The notes under the pieces were generated by a model, which saw only the letters and a program-made list of their open reading frames with translations, was not told where the DNA came from and searched no databases. Shown one piece after another: positions 35,191 through 43,925 of a stretch of DNA of 64,000 nucleotides. Position 1 is the stretch's first letter. The number at the start of each line of letters is the position of its first letter. Source of the DNA: Paraburkholderia dioscoreae (GTDB lineage Bacteria > Pseudomonadota > Gammaproteobacteria > Burkholderiales > Burkholderiaceae); contig NZ_LR699554.1 in the NCBI RefSeq assembly GCF_902459535.1, positions 2,914,001 through 2,978,000 of the forward strand, written 5' to 3'. The translations under genes and the position numbers were made by a program.

Positions 35191-35947
35191 CCTGATCTCC
35201 GTCGGCAAATCTCCGCGGCCGTATGGCGCGGGCGTCGAGACGCAATCGGACCGCTCCGGAGACTTTGAACTCCGGGGCCGTCTGTCAACACTATTGAAAC
35301 TGCGCTGATGCGTCAGCTTCGCGTCCGCAACAGGCGTGCTCTCGACGGCAGGCTCGCCCGCCGATCAATCCGCTTGCGGTTCGGGCAAGGCGAAGAACGT
35401 GGAGAGTGGTGCCGTTAGCCGGTCACTCGCGGCGCGTGACCACGCGTTTTAACCAACCGCGTTAACTACACAAGCCTGAAGGAAGTGGGCGGCGACATGC
35501 TGCCTGATCGGCGTAATGCCAGTGACTGCGTGCGGATTTTCTCGCCAACCGATGCATACGTGCTCCTTGTTTTTCTAGCGGTATGTCAATTCGATGTCCA
35601 ACGCCCTGCACTGAGGTCAGAAGGCAATGGCCGGTTGCCGCGGAACGTTTTCGTGTCTGTTCGCTCAGGAAGTCTAGCATCGCTAATCAAAAAAACAACA
35701 CGCGATCAGAACAGCAGCATTAGCTGATTACCCGAATGCAAGGCTTCGAATAACAAGTCGTTATCAATGCGCTGATTAAGGAAGCGTTGACTAAATTCGC
35801 CATTGGCGGCGATAGTGTGGATCGCCACGTCCGGCGCCACGGATACCTCGCATGCCGTCGCCGCCGGACACGAACCGGCTCTACCGTTACGCCGGCCATA
35901 CCGTGGCAAAATCGGCGGCACCGCAGTATTTGTCCCGGAGGCTTGTC
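35191..35947. other. 757-bp divergent intergenic region
   Basis: Between the leftward efflux operon and the rightward patatin gene. Besides the candidate promoter near 35256-35288 there is a second dyad, GGTCAC-9 nt-GTGACC (35421-35441). The region 35670-35800 is AT-rich and may hold the patatin promoter. Short open frames on both strands (for example 35485-35727) lack start signals and family resemblance, so no gene is called. Confidence 0.5.
35256..35288 (-). promoter_or_regulatory. Candidate promoter and operator of the efflux operon
   Basis: On the minus strand TTGACA (35288-35283) is a perfect -35 hexamer, 93 bp before the adaptor ATG. The -10 about 17 bp downstream is poor (AAGTCT). 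A perfect inverted repeat, CCGGAG-8 nt-CTCCGG (35256-35275), covers the -10 and spacer, a position where a repressor would block RNA polymerase. No regulator gene is adjacent to the pump. Confidence 0.45.
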
Positions 35948-37111
35948 ATGGGCAACAAGACGCATGTCGAACGCCAGACCAACACAGCCGACGGGCCGGG
36001 TACCGCACCGGACATTCCCGGCCAGATCGTCCTGGTCTTCCAGGGAGGCGGCGCCCTCGGCGCTTATCAGGCGGGGGTATATCAGGCACTTCATGACGGT
36101 CAGGTCGAACCTCACTGGGTAATCGGCACGTCGATCGGCGCGATTAACGGCGCGATCATCGCCGGCAATCCGCCCGGGAACCGAATGGTGCGCCTGACGC
36201 AGTTCTGGAGTGGCGTGGCATGTCATGGCCTCGAGGCGGCGAACTGGTTGCCGGGACTCGCGACCTGGCTGCGCGACGTCGCCACGGTCACTCAAGGCGT
36301 ACCGTCGTTCTTCACCCCGCAGTTGCAAAGCTGGGCGGGAATTCAGGCGCGGGTTCGCTCCGATCAGGCGGCGTTCTATTCGACAGGACCGCTGCGCGAA
36401 ACCTTGTCCTCGCTAATCGATTTCGACTACCTGAATCAGAAGACCACGCGGCTAACGGTGGGCACAGTCAATGTCCGCAGTGGACGCATGCGGTACTTCA
36501 CCAATCGCGACGCGCCGCTGGACGTCGAGCATGTAATGGCCTCCGCCGCTTTTCCGCCCGGCTTCCCGGCGGTGCGACTGGAAGGCGAATCGTACTGGGA
36601 CGGTGGCATCTATTCGAACACGCCGCTCGAAGCCGTACTCGACGACCGGCCGCGGCGCGACTCGGTGATTTTTTCGGTGCAGTTGTGGCCCTCCAGCGGT
36701 CCGGAGCCCGAATCGATCCTGCAGGTGATGAGCCGGCAACGCGACATTCAGTATTCGAGCCGCGCGGAAAGCCATCTCGATCGACAGAAGCAGATTCACC
36801 GCCTTCGTCACGTGATTCGCGAGCTCGGCCAGCATCTGCCCGAAGAACAACGCAATGCGCCGGCGGTGCGGGAACTCCTCGACTGGGGTTGCGGCACGAC
36901 GATGCAAGTGCTGGAACTCGACGCACCGGCATTCGATAACGACGACCTGAACCGCGATATCGATTTTTCGTCGGCGGGCATCGAGCGGCGCTGGCGCGCC
37001 GGTTATGAGGACACGGCCCGCTTGCTGAAGCTCGCGCCCTGGCGCGAAACACTGGACCCGATGGAGGGCATCTCGGTCTTCAGGATGGCATCGGCGGAAA
37101 GCCGGAAGTAG
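35948..37111 (+). CDS. Patatin-like phospholipase, 387 aa
   Basis: Ser-Asp dyad acyl hydrolase. The oxyanion loop GGGALGAYQAG is at 33-43, the nucleophile elbow GTSIGAING at 60-68 (Ser62), and the catalytic Asp in YWDGGIYSNTP (Asp218). The C-terminal part (DSVIFSVQLWPSSG... HRLRHVIRELGQHLPE) matches the longer subgroup often labelled DUF3734. ATG 35948 is decided by GGAGG six nt upstream; the frame opens earlier but without such a site. No signal peptide, so cytoplasmic or released by another route. Lipid substrate unknown. Confidence 0.9.
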   Translation: MGNKTHVERQTNTADGPGTAPDIPGQIVLVFQGGGALGAYQAGVYQALHDGQVEPHWVIGTSIGAINGAIIAGNPPGNRMVRLTQFWSGVACHGLEAANWLPGLATWLRDVATVTQGVPSFFTPQLQSWAGIQARVRSDQAAFYSTGPLRETLSSLIDFDYLNQKTTRLTVGTVNVRSGRMRYFTNRDAPLDVEHVMASAAFPPGFPAVRLEGESYWDGGIYSNTPLEAVLDDRPRRDSVIFSVQLWPSSGPEPESILQVMSRQRDIQYSSRAESHLDRQKQIHRLRHVIRELGQHLPEEQRNAPAVRELLDWGCGTTMQVLELDAPAFDNDDLNRDIDFSSAGIERRWRAGYEDTARLLKLAPWRETLDPMEGISVFRMASAESRK

Positions 37112-37309
37112 ACAGCGTTAGCGCCGCACATAACGCGGCCGGCCCTCGCTGAAATCCATTTGTACCTAGCACGCAAGACTGTTCGTCCATAGCAGCGACC
37201 GGACAGCAGGGCGCGCCCGCCGGCGTGCTGCGAACCGGCATGCCGACGCCATATGGCCACTACCGGCTGGGGTCGTAAGCATGCGGGTGTTCGCTCGATG
37301 GTCCCGGTA

Positions 37310-38449
37310 TCAGGATCGCAGCGGAAAGATGAACTTCGCCGCGAGCAGTCCAAATGCCCCGCCGAGGAGCGTCTCCCAGGCGCGCGCGCCAAGAAGCGAA
37401 ATGGAGTGCACGCCGCCGATCGCCAACGTCACGATCAACGTAAAGGCAAACGCCGCGCAGGCGATGTCGTAGCGATTGGGCAATGCCATCGCGTAGACGA
37501 TCATCGCCACTGCCGCAGCGGCCCAGGCGAGCAACGGCGCGTGCTCGACTAGCGGCAGGCAGACGAGCCCCAGCGGCACACCGATCAAGGTGCCGATAAT
37601 GCGCCGGCGCACCCGTTCCGCCGTGCCGCTCGCCGAGCCCGCAACCACGTACGTGCACGCCGTGATCGCCCAGGCAGACTCCTTGAGCCCGATCGCCTCG
37701 TTCAAGGCGACCACGGCCAGCGAGCCGCTCGCCGCCTGTAAGCCCATGATGAGTTCAGCCGGGAGTTTCCAGCGACCCGGCACATCGACGGGTGCAAGCA
37801 TCGTCGTGGCCGGACGTTCCGCTGGGCCGCTGAGCAGGCGCGGAACAATCGACGCGAGCATGGCGATCAATCCCGCGACCGCAACCGCCGGCAGATCGAC
37901 CCGCGTCAGCTGCGCACCGTAGGCCAGCAACTGGCCAATGTATATCTGGGACCCGGCTCCCGCGCCCAGAATGCCGAAGCGCTTGAGGTAGCCGACGAGA
38001 AAGGCTCCCGTCACGAGCGTCAGTTCGGGAGCCGCCTTGCCGATGGTCTGCAGGAGCGGGGCGAATCCGATGAACATGGCCGCGCCGAACGCAGCGGCGG
38101 CACATAAGAGAGCGAGGTCGCGGCTCGATTCGGCTCGCGAGACGCGCGCTTCCGAGACACTGGCCCACAGTGCGAAGCTGCTGGCCAGCGAACCGACCAG
38201 TGTGGCGCCGGGCAGACCGTGCGTAATGTCCTGCAAAGCCCCGAGCGCGGCGGCGATACCGTAAGCGGTGACGAGCCGCAGACCCTTGATCCGGCGATGC
38301 GTGCCGGGGTCGATCCGTTCGAGCCACGCCGTCACCGATCTGGAGACGCCGCGCTCGCCCTCGCCGTTCGGTTCACCTCGAATGCCAGCGCCCGGCGCGC
38401 GATCGTGCGCGTCGGTGCCGGCCTCCCTGTCGTCGTCATCGAGGATCAT
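37310..38449 (-). CDS. FUSC-family membrane transporter (aromatic-acid exporter-like), 379 aa
   Basis: About ten hydrophobic segments in two sets. The motif pattern of FUSC proteins is visible: HGLPGATLVGSLASSFALW, LKESAWAITACTYVVAGSASGTAERVRRRIIGTLIGVPLG, and the repeat-equivalent GARAWETLLGGAFGLLAAKFIFP at the end. ATG 38449 is taken as start; the open frame continues upstream across the promoter and into sequence antisense to msrA, which is a GC-rich artefact. FUSC members export aromatic acids or related compounds; here only an inner-membrane component of usual half-size is present. Confidence 0.8.
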   Translation of the reverse strand: MILDDDDREAGTDAHDRAPGAGIRGEPNGEGERGVSRSVTAWLERIDPGTHRRIKGLRLVTAYGIAAALGALQDITHGLPGATLVGSLASSFALWASVSEARVSRAESSRDLALLCAAAAFGAAMFIGFAPLLQTIGKAAPELTLVTGAFLVGYLKRFGILGAGAGSQIYIGQLLAYGAQLTRVDLPAVAVAGLIAMLASIVPRLLSGPAERPATTMLAPVDVPGRWKLPAELIMGLQAASGSLAVVALNEAIGLKESAWAITACTYVVAGSASGTAERVRRRIIGTLIGVPLGLVCLPLVEHAPLLAWAAAAVAMIVYAMALPNRYDIACAAFAFTLIVTLAIGGVHSISLLGARAWETLLGGAFGLLAAKFIFPLRS

Positions 38450-38644
38450 CTTTCGCTTCTCGGCGTTGTGCGCGTCGCATCGGGGTACCTCGTAGTCTAG
38501 GCGAAAGGAATGGCGCGGACCGGTGTGGCCGCCGCTACGCGACCCGGCCAGGCCGATCTCTGGCATGCTTGTGGAATCACCTCCGACAAACGGCGAACCG
38601 ACCACCAGCGAGTGGCGCGGCGCCACTGACGAAAAGGATCGAAA

Positions 38645-39151
38645 ATGACGACGCAAACCGAAACCGCCCTCCTGGCCGGCGGCTGCTTCTGGGGTATGCA
38701 AGACCTGCTGCGGCGCTATCCCGGCGTGCTGTCCACGCGCGTGGGCTACACCGGCGGCGACGTGCCCAACGCCACTTACCGCAACCACGGCACCCACGCG
38801 GAGGCGCTCGAGGTCGTGTTCGACCCGCGCCAGATCAGCTATCGCCAGATCCTGGAGTTTTTCTTCCAGATCCACGACCCGACCACGAAGAACCGCCAGG
38901 GCAACGACGTGGGAACGAGCTACCGCTCCGCAATTTTCTATCTCGACGACGACCAGAAGCGCGTGGCCGAGAACACCGTCGCCGACGTCGAAGCATCCGA
39001 TCTGTGGCCCGGCAAGGTCGTCACCGAGATCGCTCCCGCGGGTCCGTTCTGGGAAGCCGAGCCGGAACATCAGGACTATCTGGAACGCATTCCCAACGGA
39101 TACACGTGCCACTTCGTCCGGCCCGACTGGAAGCTGCCGAAGCGCGGCTGA
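38645..39151 (+). CDS. msrA: Peptide methionine sulfoxide reductase A, 168 aa
   Basis: Repairs S-methionine sulfoxide in proteins. The active-site motif GGCFWGMQDLL is at about 12-22, with the catalytic Cys. The rest matches MsrA: GVLSTRVGYTGGDVPNATYRNHGTHAEALEVVFDP, then GNDVGTSYRSAIFY and FWEAEPEHQDYLER. The C-terminus has no resolving cysteine, placing it in the single-Cys/thioredoxin-independent type. Monocistronic; divergent from the FUSC gene. Confidence 0.95.
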   Translation: MTTQTETALLAGGCFWGMQDLLRRYPGVLSTRVGYTGGDVPNATYRNHGTHAEALEVVFDPRQISYRQILEFFFQIHDPTTKNRQGNDVGTSYRSAIFYLDDDQKRVAENTVADVEASDLWPGKVVTEIAPAGPFWEAEPEHQDYLERIPNGYTCHFVRPDWKLPKRG

Positions 39152-39240
39152 AGATGAAACCACACGCTACGGCCGGGCACGGCCGTGGCGCAAAGGCAGA
39201 AGTCCACAGAGACGATGTCAACCGCTCGATATTCCACGGC

Positions 39241-39645
39241 TCAAGCCGTGCCATTGGAATCGAGCTGTGCTTCGATGGCCGCCTTATCGATCACCGACCA
39301 GACCTGCTGGATCTTGCCGTCCCGGAATTGATAGAACACATTCTCCGTGAACGAGACCCGCTTCCCGTTGACCGGGAGGCCAAGAAACGTCCCCTTTGGC
39401 GTACAGGCGAAGCCGAGCCGGCTACCTATATGAGGCGGATCGGACATCAACAATTGAATGTTGAAATGAAGGTCCGGAATTTCACGAAAGTCCCTCTCCA
39501 GCATCTCGCGATACCCGGAGAGGCCGATGCGCCGACCGTTGTAGTGCACGTCGTCGTCGACGAACCGTCCCAGATCGGCCCAGTCCTGTTTATTCAGGCA
39601 GGCAATGTAGCTGCGATAGAGGTTGGCGAGTTCGATCGTGTTCAC
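39241..39645 (-). CDS. SnoaL-like/ester cyclase family protein, 134 aa
   Basis: A small alpha+beta-barrel fold related to NTF2. Sequence NTIELANLYRSYIACLNKQDWADLGRFVDDDVHYNGRRIGLSGYREMLERDF... GKRVSFTENVFYQFRDGKIQQVWSVIDKAAIEAQL follows the SnoaL consensus. Members include polyketide cyclases, but many only bind small molecules. No polyketide genes lie nearby, so the function is open. It is the next leftward gene after the GT9 gene, 27 bp downstream, and converges on msrA. Confidence 0.78.
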   Translation of the reverse strand: MNTIELANLYRSYIACLNKQDWADLGRFVDDDVHYNGRRIGLSGYREMLERDFREIPDLHFNIQLLMSDPPHIGSRLGFACTPKGTFLGLPVNGKRVSFTENVFYQFRDGKIQQVWSVIDKAAIEAQLDSNGTA

Positions 39646-39672
39646 GGCAATTGCCCATGAGGTGAAGCGGCG

Positions 39673-40845
39673 TCAGGCGGCCGCGTCGACCGGCGCCCGC
39701 TGCATGCCGACGGCCTCCAGAACCGCTTGTACGACCCGCTCGACGCTCGGCCAGTTCCCCGCGTGTTCGCCCGCGACATACTGCTCGGGCGACACGCTGC
39801 GATACGGCGGCGGATAGCCCCATATGGCATCGTGCCTGTCCGGTTTCGTCACGCTCCCGCCGATCACCGCGACAGTCGGCCGCCGAAACGCGGCCGCGAC
39901 GTGCATCAGCATCGACGAATTCGTCAGCACGACGCCGGCCTGTTCGGTGAGAGCAAACGTGATGCGCATCGGCACCTCGCCCGCTACCGAGCGGACCGGC
40001 ACGCCCGTGCCCGCCGAGGCGATCGCCTCGGCGGCGCGCGCGCGATCCGCCGCGCTGCCGGCGATCACGAAATCGCCGGCGTCACCGGCTTTGTCGAGCG
40101 TCTGCGCGATCTGCGCGAGCGCCGCGCCGACCTGGCGAGCGTCCCAGGCCTTGCTCGGAACACCGGCCCCGACACCGACGATCAGCCGCACCGTGCGACG
40201 GCCGGGCGCGTCACCCGCATTCCAGATTTGCGCGGCCGCGGCGCGCTCGTCGTCGGTCAGGAACAGTTGGGGCCGTGCTTCCGGCAGCGCGGTCGCGCCG
40301 AGCAGTTCGCCCTGCGCGAGCGCGGCGCGTCCGCATTGCCGCGCGGCGAATTCGATATGCGCCTGGCACGCACTCCAGCCGCCGCGATAACCACGCACGC
40401 CGACGCGATAACGCACGCCTGTGCGCATCATCAGCAGCGCGCCCATGTAGCTGCCGAGCACGTCGATACCGACGTCGAAGCCACCGCGCGCGCGCAGTGC
40501 GGCGACCTGCGGAGACTTCCACAGAAAACGCAGCACGTTGCCGTGCGAGCGGTCCTCGACCAGTTTGTTGTTCCAGGGCGCGTCGATTTCCACGATCTCG
40601 TCGACAAAGGGATTGTTCTCGAGAACCGGACGCCCCCAACTACCCACGCCCGCAATCAGGCGGGTCGTTGGAAAGCGCCTGCGCAGCGCTTCGAAGAGCG
40701 GTGTGGTGGTGAGCAGTTCACCGAAATCGTTCGGGCGCAGCACGAGAATCTCGCGCGGCGTGTCGCGATGCGGGTCGAACCGTGGGCGATGGAACCGGCC
40801 AATCATCCAGACCGGCGTTTCGATCAGCAGGCTTTTCCAACCCAT
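39673..40845 (-). CDS. Glycosyltransferase family 9 (heptosyltransferase-like), 390 aa
   Basis: GT9 enzymes add heptose or similar sugars to lipopolysaccharide core. The N-terminal domain contains ILVLRPNDFGELLTTTPLFEALRRRFP and the C-terminal nucleotide-sugar domain has LIVGVGAGVPSKAWDARQVGAALAQI, then VVLTNSSMLMHVAAAFRRPTVAVIGGS, matching the family's donor-binding loops. ATG 40845 is supported by GGGAGA 7 nt upstream. It is separated from lipopolysaccharide genes, so a peripheral or accessory glycan modification is more likely than the core waa pathway. Confidence 0.83.
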   Translation of the reverse strand: MGWKSLLIETPVWMIGRFHRPRFDPHRDTPREILVLRPNDFGELLTTTPLFEALRRRFPTTRLIAGVGSWGRPVLENNPFVDEIVEIDAPWNNKLVEDRSHGNVLRFLWKSPQVAALRARGGFDVGIDVLGSYMGALLMMRTGVRYRVGVRGYRGGWSACQAHIEFAARQCGRAALAQGELLGATALPEARPQLFLTDDERAAAAQIWNAGDAPGRRTVRLIVGVGAGVPSKAWDARQVGAALAQIAQTLDKAGDAGDFVIAGSAADRARAAEAIASAGTGVPVRSVAGEVPMRITFALTEQAGVVLTNSSMLMHVAAAFRRPTVAVIGGSVTKPDRHDAIWGYPPPYRSVSPEQYVAGEHAGNWPSVERVVQAVLEAVGMQRAPVDAAA

Positions 40846-41028
40846 TGCTTCTCCCAAGCGGCAGAGGGTTATCGCCACCGCTGCGCTTTGGCGCGCGCCG
40901 GCAGGCGGCCCGGGCGCGCACGGCGCCGTCGCGCCACGGGCGCCGCCCGGCTCTCGCTCCGATTGTGCATGGTTGCCGCAGCGCATTCTGTGGCCGGCCG
41001 AACAGAGCTGCGGACTGAAGCATCGCCT

Positions 41029-42189
41029 TCAGCAGCTCTCGACCGCCTGACGATCGGCGCGGCCGGCGAATACCAGCATCAGGCCGGCCCCGGCCAGCAC
41101 CGCGCCGGCAATCGGCACGGCCGTGTAGCCCAGGCCCGCCGAGATCACCGCGCCGCCGGCAGCGGCGCCCAGCGCATTGCCGAGATTGAACGCGCCCACA
41201 TTGACCGACGAAGCGAGTCCAGGCGCATCCGCCGCCGCGTGCATCACGCGAATCTGTACCGGCGGCACGATCGCAAAAGTGGCCGCGCCCCACACGAGCA
41301 TACCGATCAACGCCCCCACGTGACTGGTGAGAACGAACGGCAACGCCGCCATGATGAGCGCCAGCGCGCCGAGAAACAGCTTGGTGCTGCCGTCGAGCGA
41401 CCAGTCGGCGAGCCGTCCGCCCAGGCCGTTGCCGATCGTGAAGCCAATGCCGATCAGCACCAGCGCAATCGTGACGAAGCCCGCGGAAGCGCCCGTCATA
41501 TTTTCGAGCACCGGCGCCACATAGGTGTAAAGCGTGAACATCGCGCCGGCGCCCATGACGGTGGTGGCCATCGCCATCAGCACTTCAGGCCGCGCCAGCA
41601 CCCGCAACTCGCGGCGAATATCCGGCATCTTGCCCGCGTCGCCTCGCGGCAGCGCGACCGCCAGGGCGGCAATGGCCAGCACGCCGAGCCCCGCAGTGCC
41701 GGCGAACGCCATGCGCCAGCCGATCTGCTGACCGATCCAGGTCGCGGCCGGCACGCCGCCAATGTTGGCGATCGTCAGGCCCATGAACATGGTGGCGACC
41801 GCGCTCGCGCGCTTCTCGCGCGGCACCAGATTCGCCGCGACCACTGAGCCGATGCCGAAGAACGCGCCGTGGTTCAGGCTCGTGACAAGGCGTGCGGCGA
41901 GCAGTGTCCAGTAGCCGGGCGCCACGGCCGAGAGCAGATTGCCGAGGACGAAGATCGACATGAGCGCGATCAATGCCTTTTTCGCGCGCAGCCTGCCGAA
42001 GGCGAGCGTCATCAACGGCGCGCCCAGCATGACGCCGAGTGCGTAGGCGCTGATCAGCAGGCCGGCCGCGGGAATCGACACACCCACGCCGTTCGCGATT
42101 ACGGGCAACAGGCCCATTGGCGCGAATTCGGTGGTGCCGATGCCAAATGCGCCGACCGCCAGAGCCAGCAGTGCCCAGGTTGATTTCAT
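41029..42189 (-). CDS. MFS transporter, DHA1-like drug/sugar exporter, 386 aa
   Basis: Twelve hydrophobic segments. Signature GRLRAKKALIALMSIFVLGNLLSAVAPGYWTLLAARLV corresponds to the MFS loop 2-3 motif; the start STWALLALAVGAFGIGTTEFAPMGLLP is characteristic of the AraJ/YdhP-type subgroup. ATG 42189 has GGAGAAAAGGC directly before it. Co-directional with the downstream GT9 gene across 183 bp. Substrate not predictable. Confidence 0.9.
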   Translation of the reverse strand: MKSTWALLALAVGAFGIGTTEFAPMGLLPVIANGVGVSIPAAGLLISAYALGVMLGAPLMTLAFGRLRAKKALIALMSIFVLGNLLSAVAPGYWTLLAARLVTSLNHGAFFGIGSVVAANLVPREKRASAVATMFMGLTIANIGGVPAATWIGQQIGWRMAFAGTAGLGVLAIAALAVALPRGDAGKMPDIRRELRVLARPEVLMAMATTVMGAGAMFTLYTYVAPVLENMTGASAGFVTIALVLIGIGFTIGNGLGGRLADWSLDGSTKLFLGALALIMAALPFVLTSHVGALIGMLVWGAATFAIVPPVQIRVMHAAADAPGLASSVNVGAFNLGNALGAAAGGAVISAGLGYTAVPIAGAVLAGAGLMLVFAGRADRQAVESC

Positions 42190-42380
42190 GCCTTTTCTCC
42201 GTCCGGATATCGCAAACGATGGATTGTGGGGTAGCGGGCGCCCGACAAACAGCCCTCCCGCGGCAATTGAATATTGACCGCGAGGCACGAATGCCGCCGC
42301 CGGACGGAGCCGGGCACGTCGCGTGCTTCCTCGTACTCTGGTACGAAGCTAACTGTTCGACAGACAACCAGGAGCCGAAA

Positions 42381-42812
42381 ATGAAAGCAAGAACACTGAT
42401 CTGCGCGACCGCTCTCGCCGTGATCTGCGCCTCACAAGGCGCCTATGCGCAGATTGCCGGACTGCAACCGCTCGGCGGCACGGTCGAGCAAACCAATGCG
42501 CTGCTGAAGGGCTGGAGCGTGCGACGCGCTCTCGTGGACGAGCCTGTCTACAACGATCTGAACGACAAGATCGGCAGCATCTATGACGTGATCATTGCGC
42601 CGGACCGCAAGGCAACGTATGCCGTCGTATCGGTAGGCGGCTTTCTCGGCATGGGCAAACACTATGTGGCGATTCCGGTCGATCACTTCCAGATCCGCGA
42701 CGGCAATCTGTTCCTCGCCGGCGCAACGAAAGATGCGCTGAAGTCGGTGCCGGAATTCGAGTACAACAAGCTCGAAAAAGCGACCAGGCCGCGTAAGATC
42801 AAAGCAGATTAA
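42381..42812 (+). CDS. Exported PRC-barrel domain protein, 143 aa
   Basis: Cleavable signal peptide (ALAVICASQGAYAQ, to about residue 24). The mature domain contains VYNDLNDKIGSIYDVIIAPDRKATYAVVSVGGFLGMGKHYVAIPVDHFQIRDGNLFLAGATKDALKSVPEFEY, the PRC-barrel fold common in small stress-related periplasmic proteins of Burkholderiales. ATG 42381 has AGGAGCCGAAA before it. Divergent from the MFS gene. Role unknown. Confidence 0.85.
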   Translation: MKARTLICATALAVICASQGAYAQIAGLQPLGGTVEQTNALLKGWSVRRALVDEPVYNDLNDKIGSIYDVIIAPDRKATYAVVSVGGFLGMGKHYVAIPVDHFQIRDGNLFLAGATKDALKSVPEFEYNKLEKATRPRKIKAD

Positions 42813-42832
42813 CCGGACGTGAAAGGGCGTGA

Positions 42833-42860
42833 TGCGAGAGTGAGTTCTCTTGCTCTCGCA
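42833..42860. terminator. Hairpin between convergent genes
   Basis: TGCGAGAG (42833-42840) and CTCTCGCA (42853-42860) form an 8-bp stem with a 12-nt loop in the 70 bp between two convergent stops. No U-run on either side, so a weak bidirectional terminator at best. Confidence 0.35.
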
Positions 42861-42882
42861 GCAGCCGTATCACGACCTGCAA

Positions 42883-43872
42883 TCAGCGATCCGCAGCCGT
42901 GACCAGTTGCAGCGGCGTTTCGATCACCCTCGACAGCTCGCGCTGCTTCTTCTGCTCCGTCACGGCCTTCAAAGCCACGTCGACGCCGAATATGGCTTGC
43001 CGCGCAGGGAACTGGTTGATCGTGGCGAGCACGCGGCCATCGGCGATCAACGGCTTGATCGCATCGATATCGTTATAGCCGGTGACGTAGACGCCGCCCG
43101 TTCTACCCGCGTCGCGAATCGCGTCGACCGCGCCCATTGCCATGTTGTCGTTGCCGCACAGCAAGCCGCGTATCTGCGGATGATCGTTGAGCATCTTCGA
43201 GGCGATGTCCCGCCCCTTGCCGTACTCCCACTCGCCGGACTGAACGGCGACGATGTTGATGCCCACCGCATTCATCGCGTCCCTGCAACCTTCCGTGCGC
43301 TGCTGTGCATTGCGATCGGCCGGACTGCCTTCGATGACGCCCACCTGATCGCCCGCATGGAGTCGCCCCGCCAGATAATTGCCGACTTGCTGCGCGCCCT
43401 TGCGATTGTTCGGCCCGACGAACGGCACGGAAATCCCGGCCGCATCCTGCGCGGCCTCGTCGAGCGGGTTGTCGATGGCGATCATGACGATGCCCGCCTT
43501 GATCCCGCGCGCGACCACTGCCGTTAATGCCTTCGAATCGGTCGGCGCGATGACGATCGCGTTCATCTTCGCCTTGATCATCTCTTCGACCATGCGGATC
43601 TGTCCGGTGGTATCGCTTTCGGTAGCCGTTGCACGCACGGTCAAACCGAATTGCGACGCGAAATGCTGCTGGTAGTCCTGCGCGGCGTTCGCCATTGCCA
43701 CGGTGAACGGATCGGTCTGCGACTTCAGCACGAGCGCGATCCTGAGCTTGCCGCCCTGCACGGCCACGGCGCCTGCCGTGCCGCCAATGCCGGCCGCGGC
43801 CAGCGCGCCGGCAAACAACACGCGACGGCGCATCCGCGAGGAGGGCTTCCTTCGGGGCGTCTTCTGCGTCAT
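42883..43872 (-). CDS. Orphan RbsB-like sugar-binding protein, 329 aa
   Basis: Close in sequence to the rbsB product at 21799-22764: shared blocks include LLCGNDNMA.GAV.A.R.AG, VQSGEWE..KG, GYNDIDAIKPLIADGRVLAT and the C-terminal E(T)P..LVT. The signal contains RRRVLFAGALAAAG, so export by the Tat system is possible although most such proteins use Sec. GGAGAG lies 5 nt before ATG 43872. No ABC permease or ATPase is adjacent. It follows the LRR-kinase gene by 53 bp on the same strand. It may deliver sugar to RbsAC or act as a chemoreceptor co-receptor; both are inference. Confidence 0.88.
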   Translation of the reverse strand: MTQKTPRRKPSSRMRRRVLFAGALAAAGIGGTAGAVAVQGGKLRIALVLKSQTDPFTVAMANAAQDYQQHFASQFGLTVRATATESDTTGQIRMVEEMIKAKMNAIVIAPTDSKALTAVVARGIKAGIVMIAIDNPLDEAAQDAAGISVPFVGPNNRKGAQQVGNYLAGRLHAGDQVGVIEGSPADRNAQQRTEGCRDAMNAVGINIVAVQSGEWEYGKGRDIASKMLNDHPQIRGLLCGNDNMAMGAVDAIRDAGRTGGVYVTGYNDIDAIKPLIADGRVLATINQFPARQAIFGVDVALKAVTEQKKQRELSRVIETPLQLVTAADR

Positions 43873-43925
43873 TGAATCTCTCCTTCCGTGGCGGGCCGAC
43901 GGGTGGCCGTGCTGCGCTTTGCCGA

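Noticed and set aside
35485..35727. Possible 80-residue gene in the patatin/efflux intergenic region
   Set aside because: No Shine-Dalgarno, no hydrophobic or domain pattern, atypical composition.
38450..39163. Long N-terminal extension of the FUSC gene
   Set aside because: It runs antisense through msrA and lacks any family similarity; ATG 38449 gives a normal transporter N-terminus.
39169..39186. ACGGCC/GGCCGT hairpin after msrA as a terminator
   Set aside because: Only 6 bp of stem and no T-run; common by chance in GC-rich DNA.
39727..41847. 706-residue plus-strand open frame opposite the GT9 and MFS genes
   Set aside because: His/Arg/Ala-rich composition typical of antisense frames in GC-rich DNA, no domain motif and no start signal.
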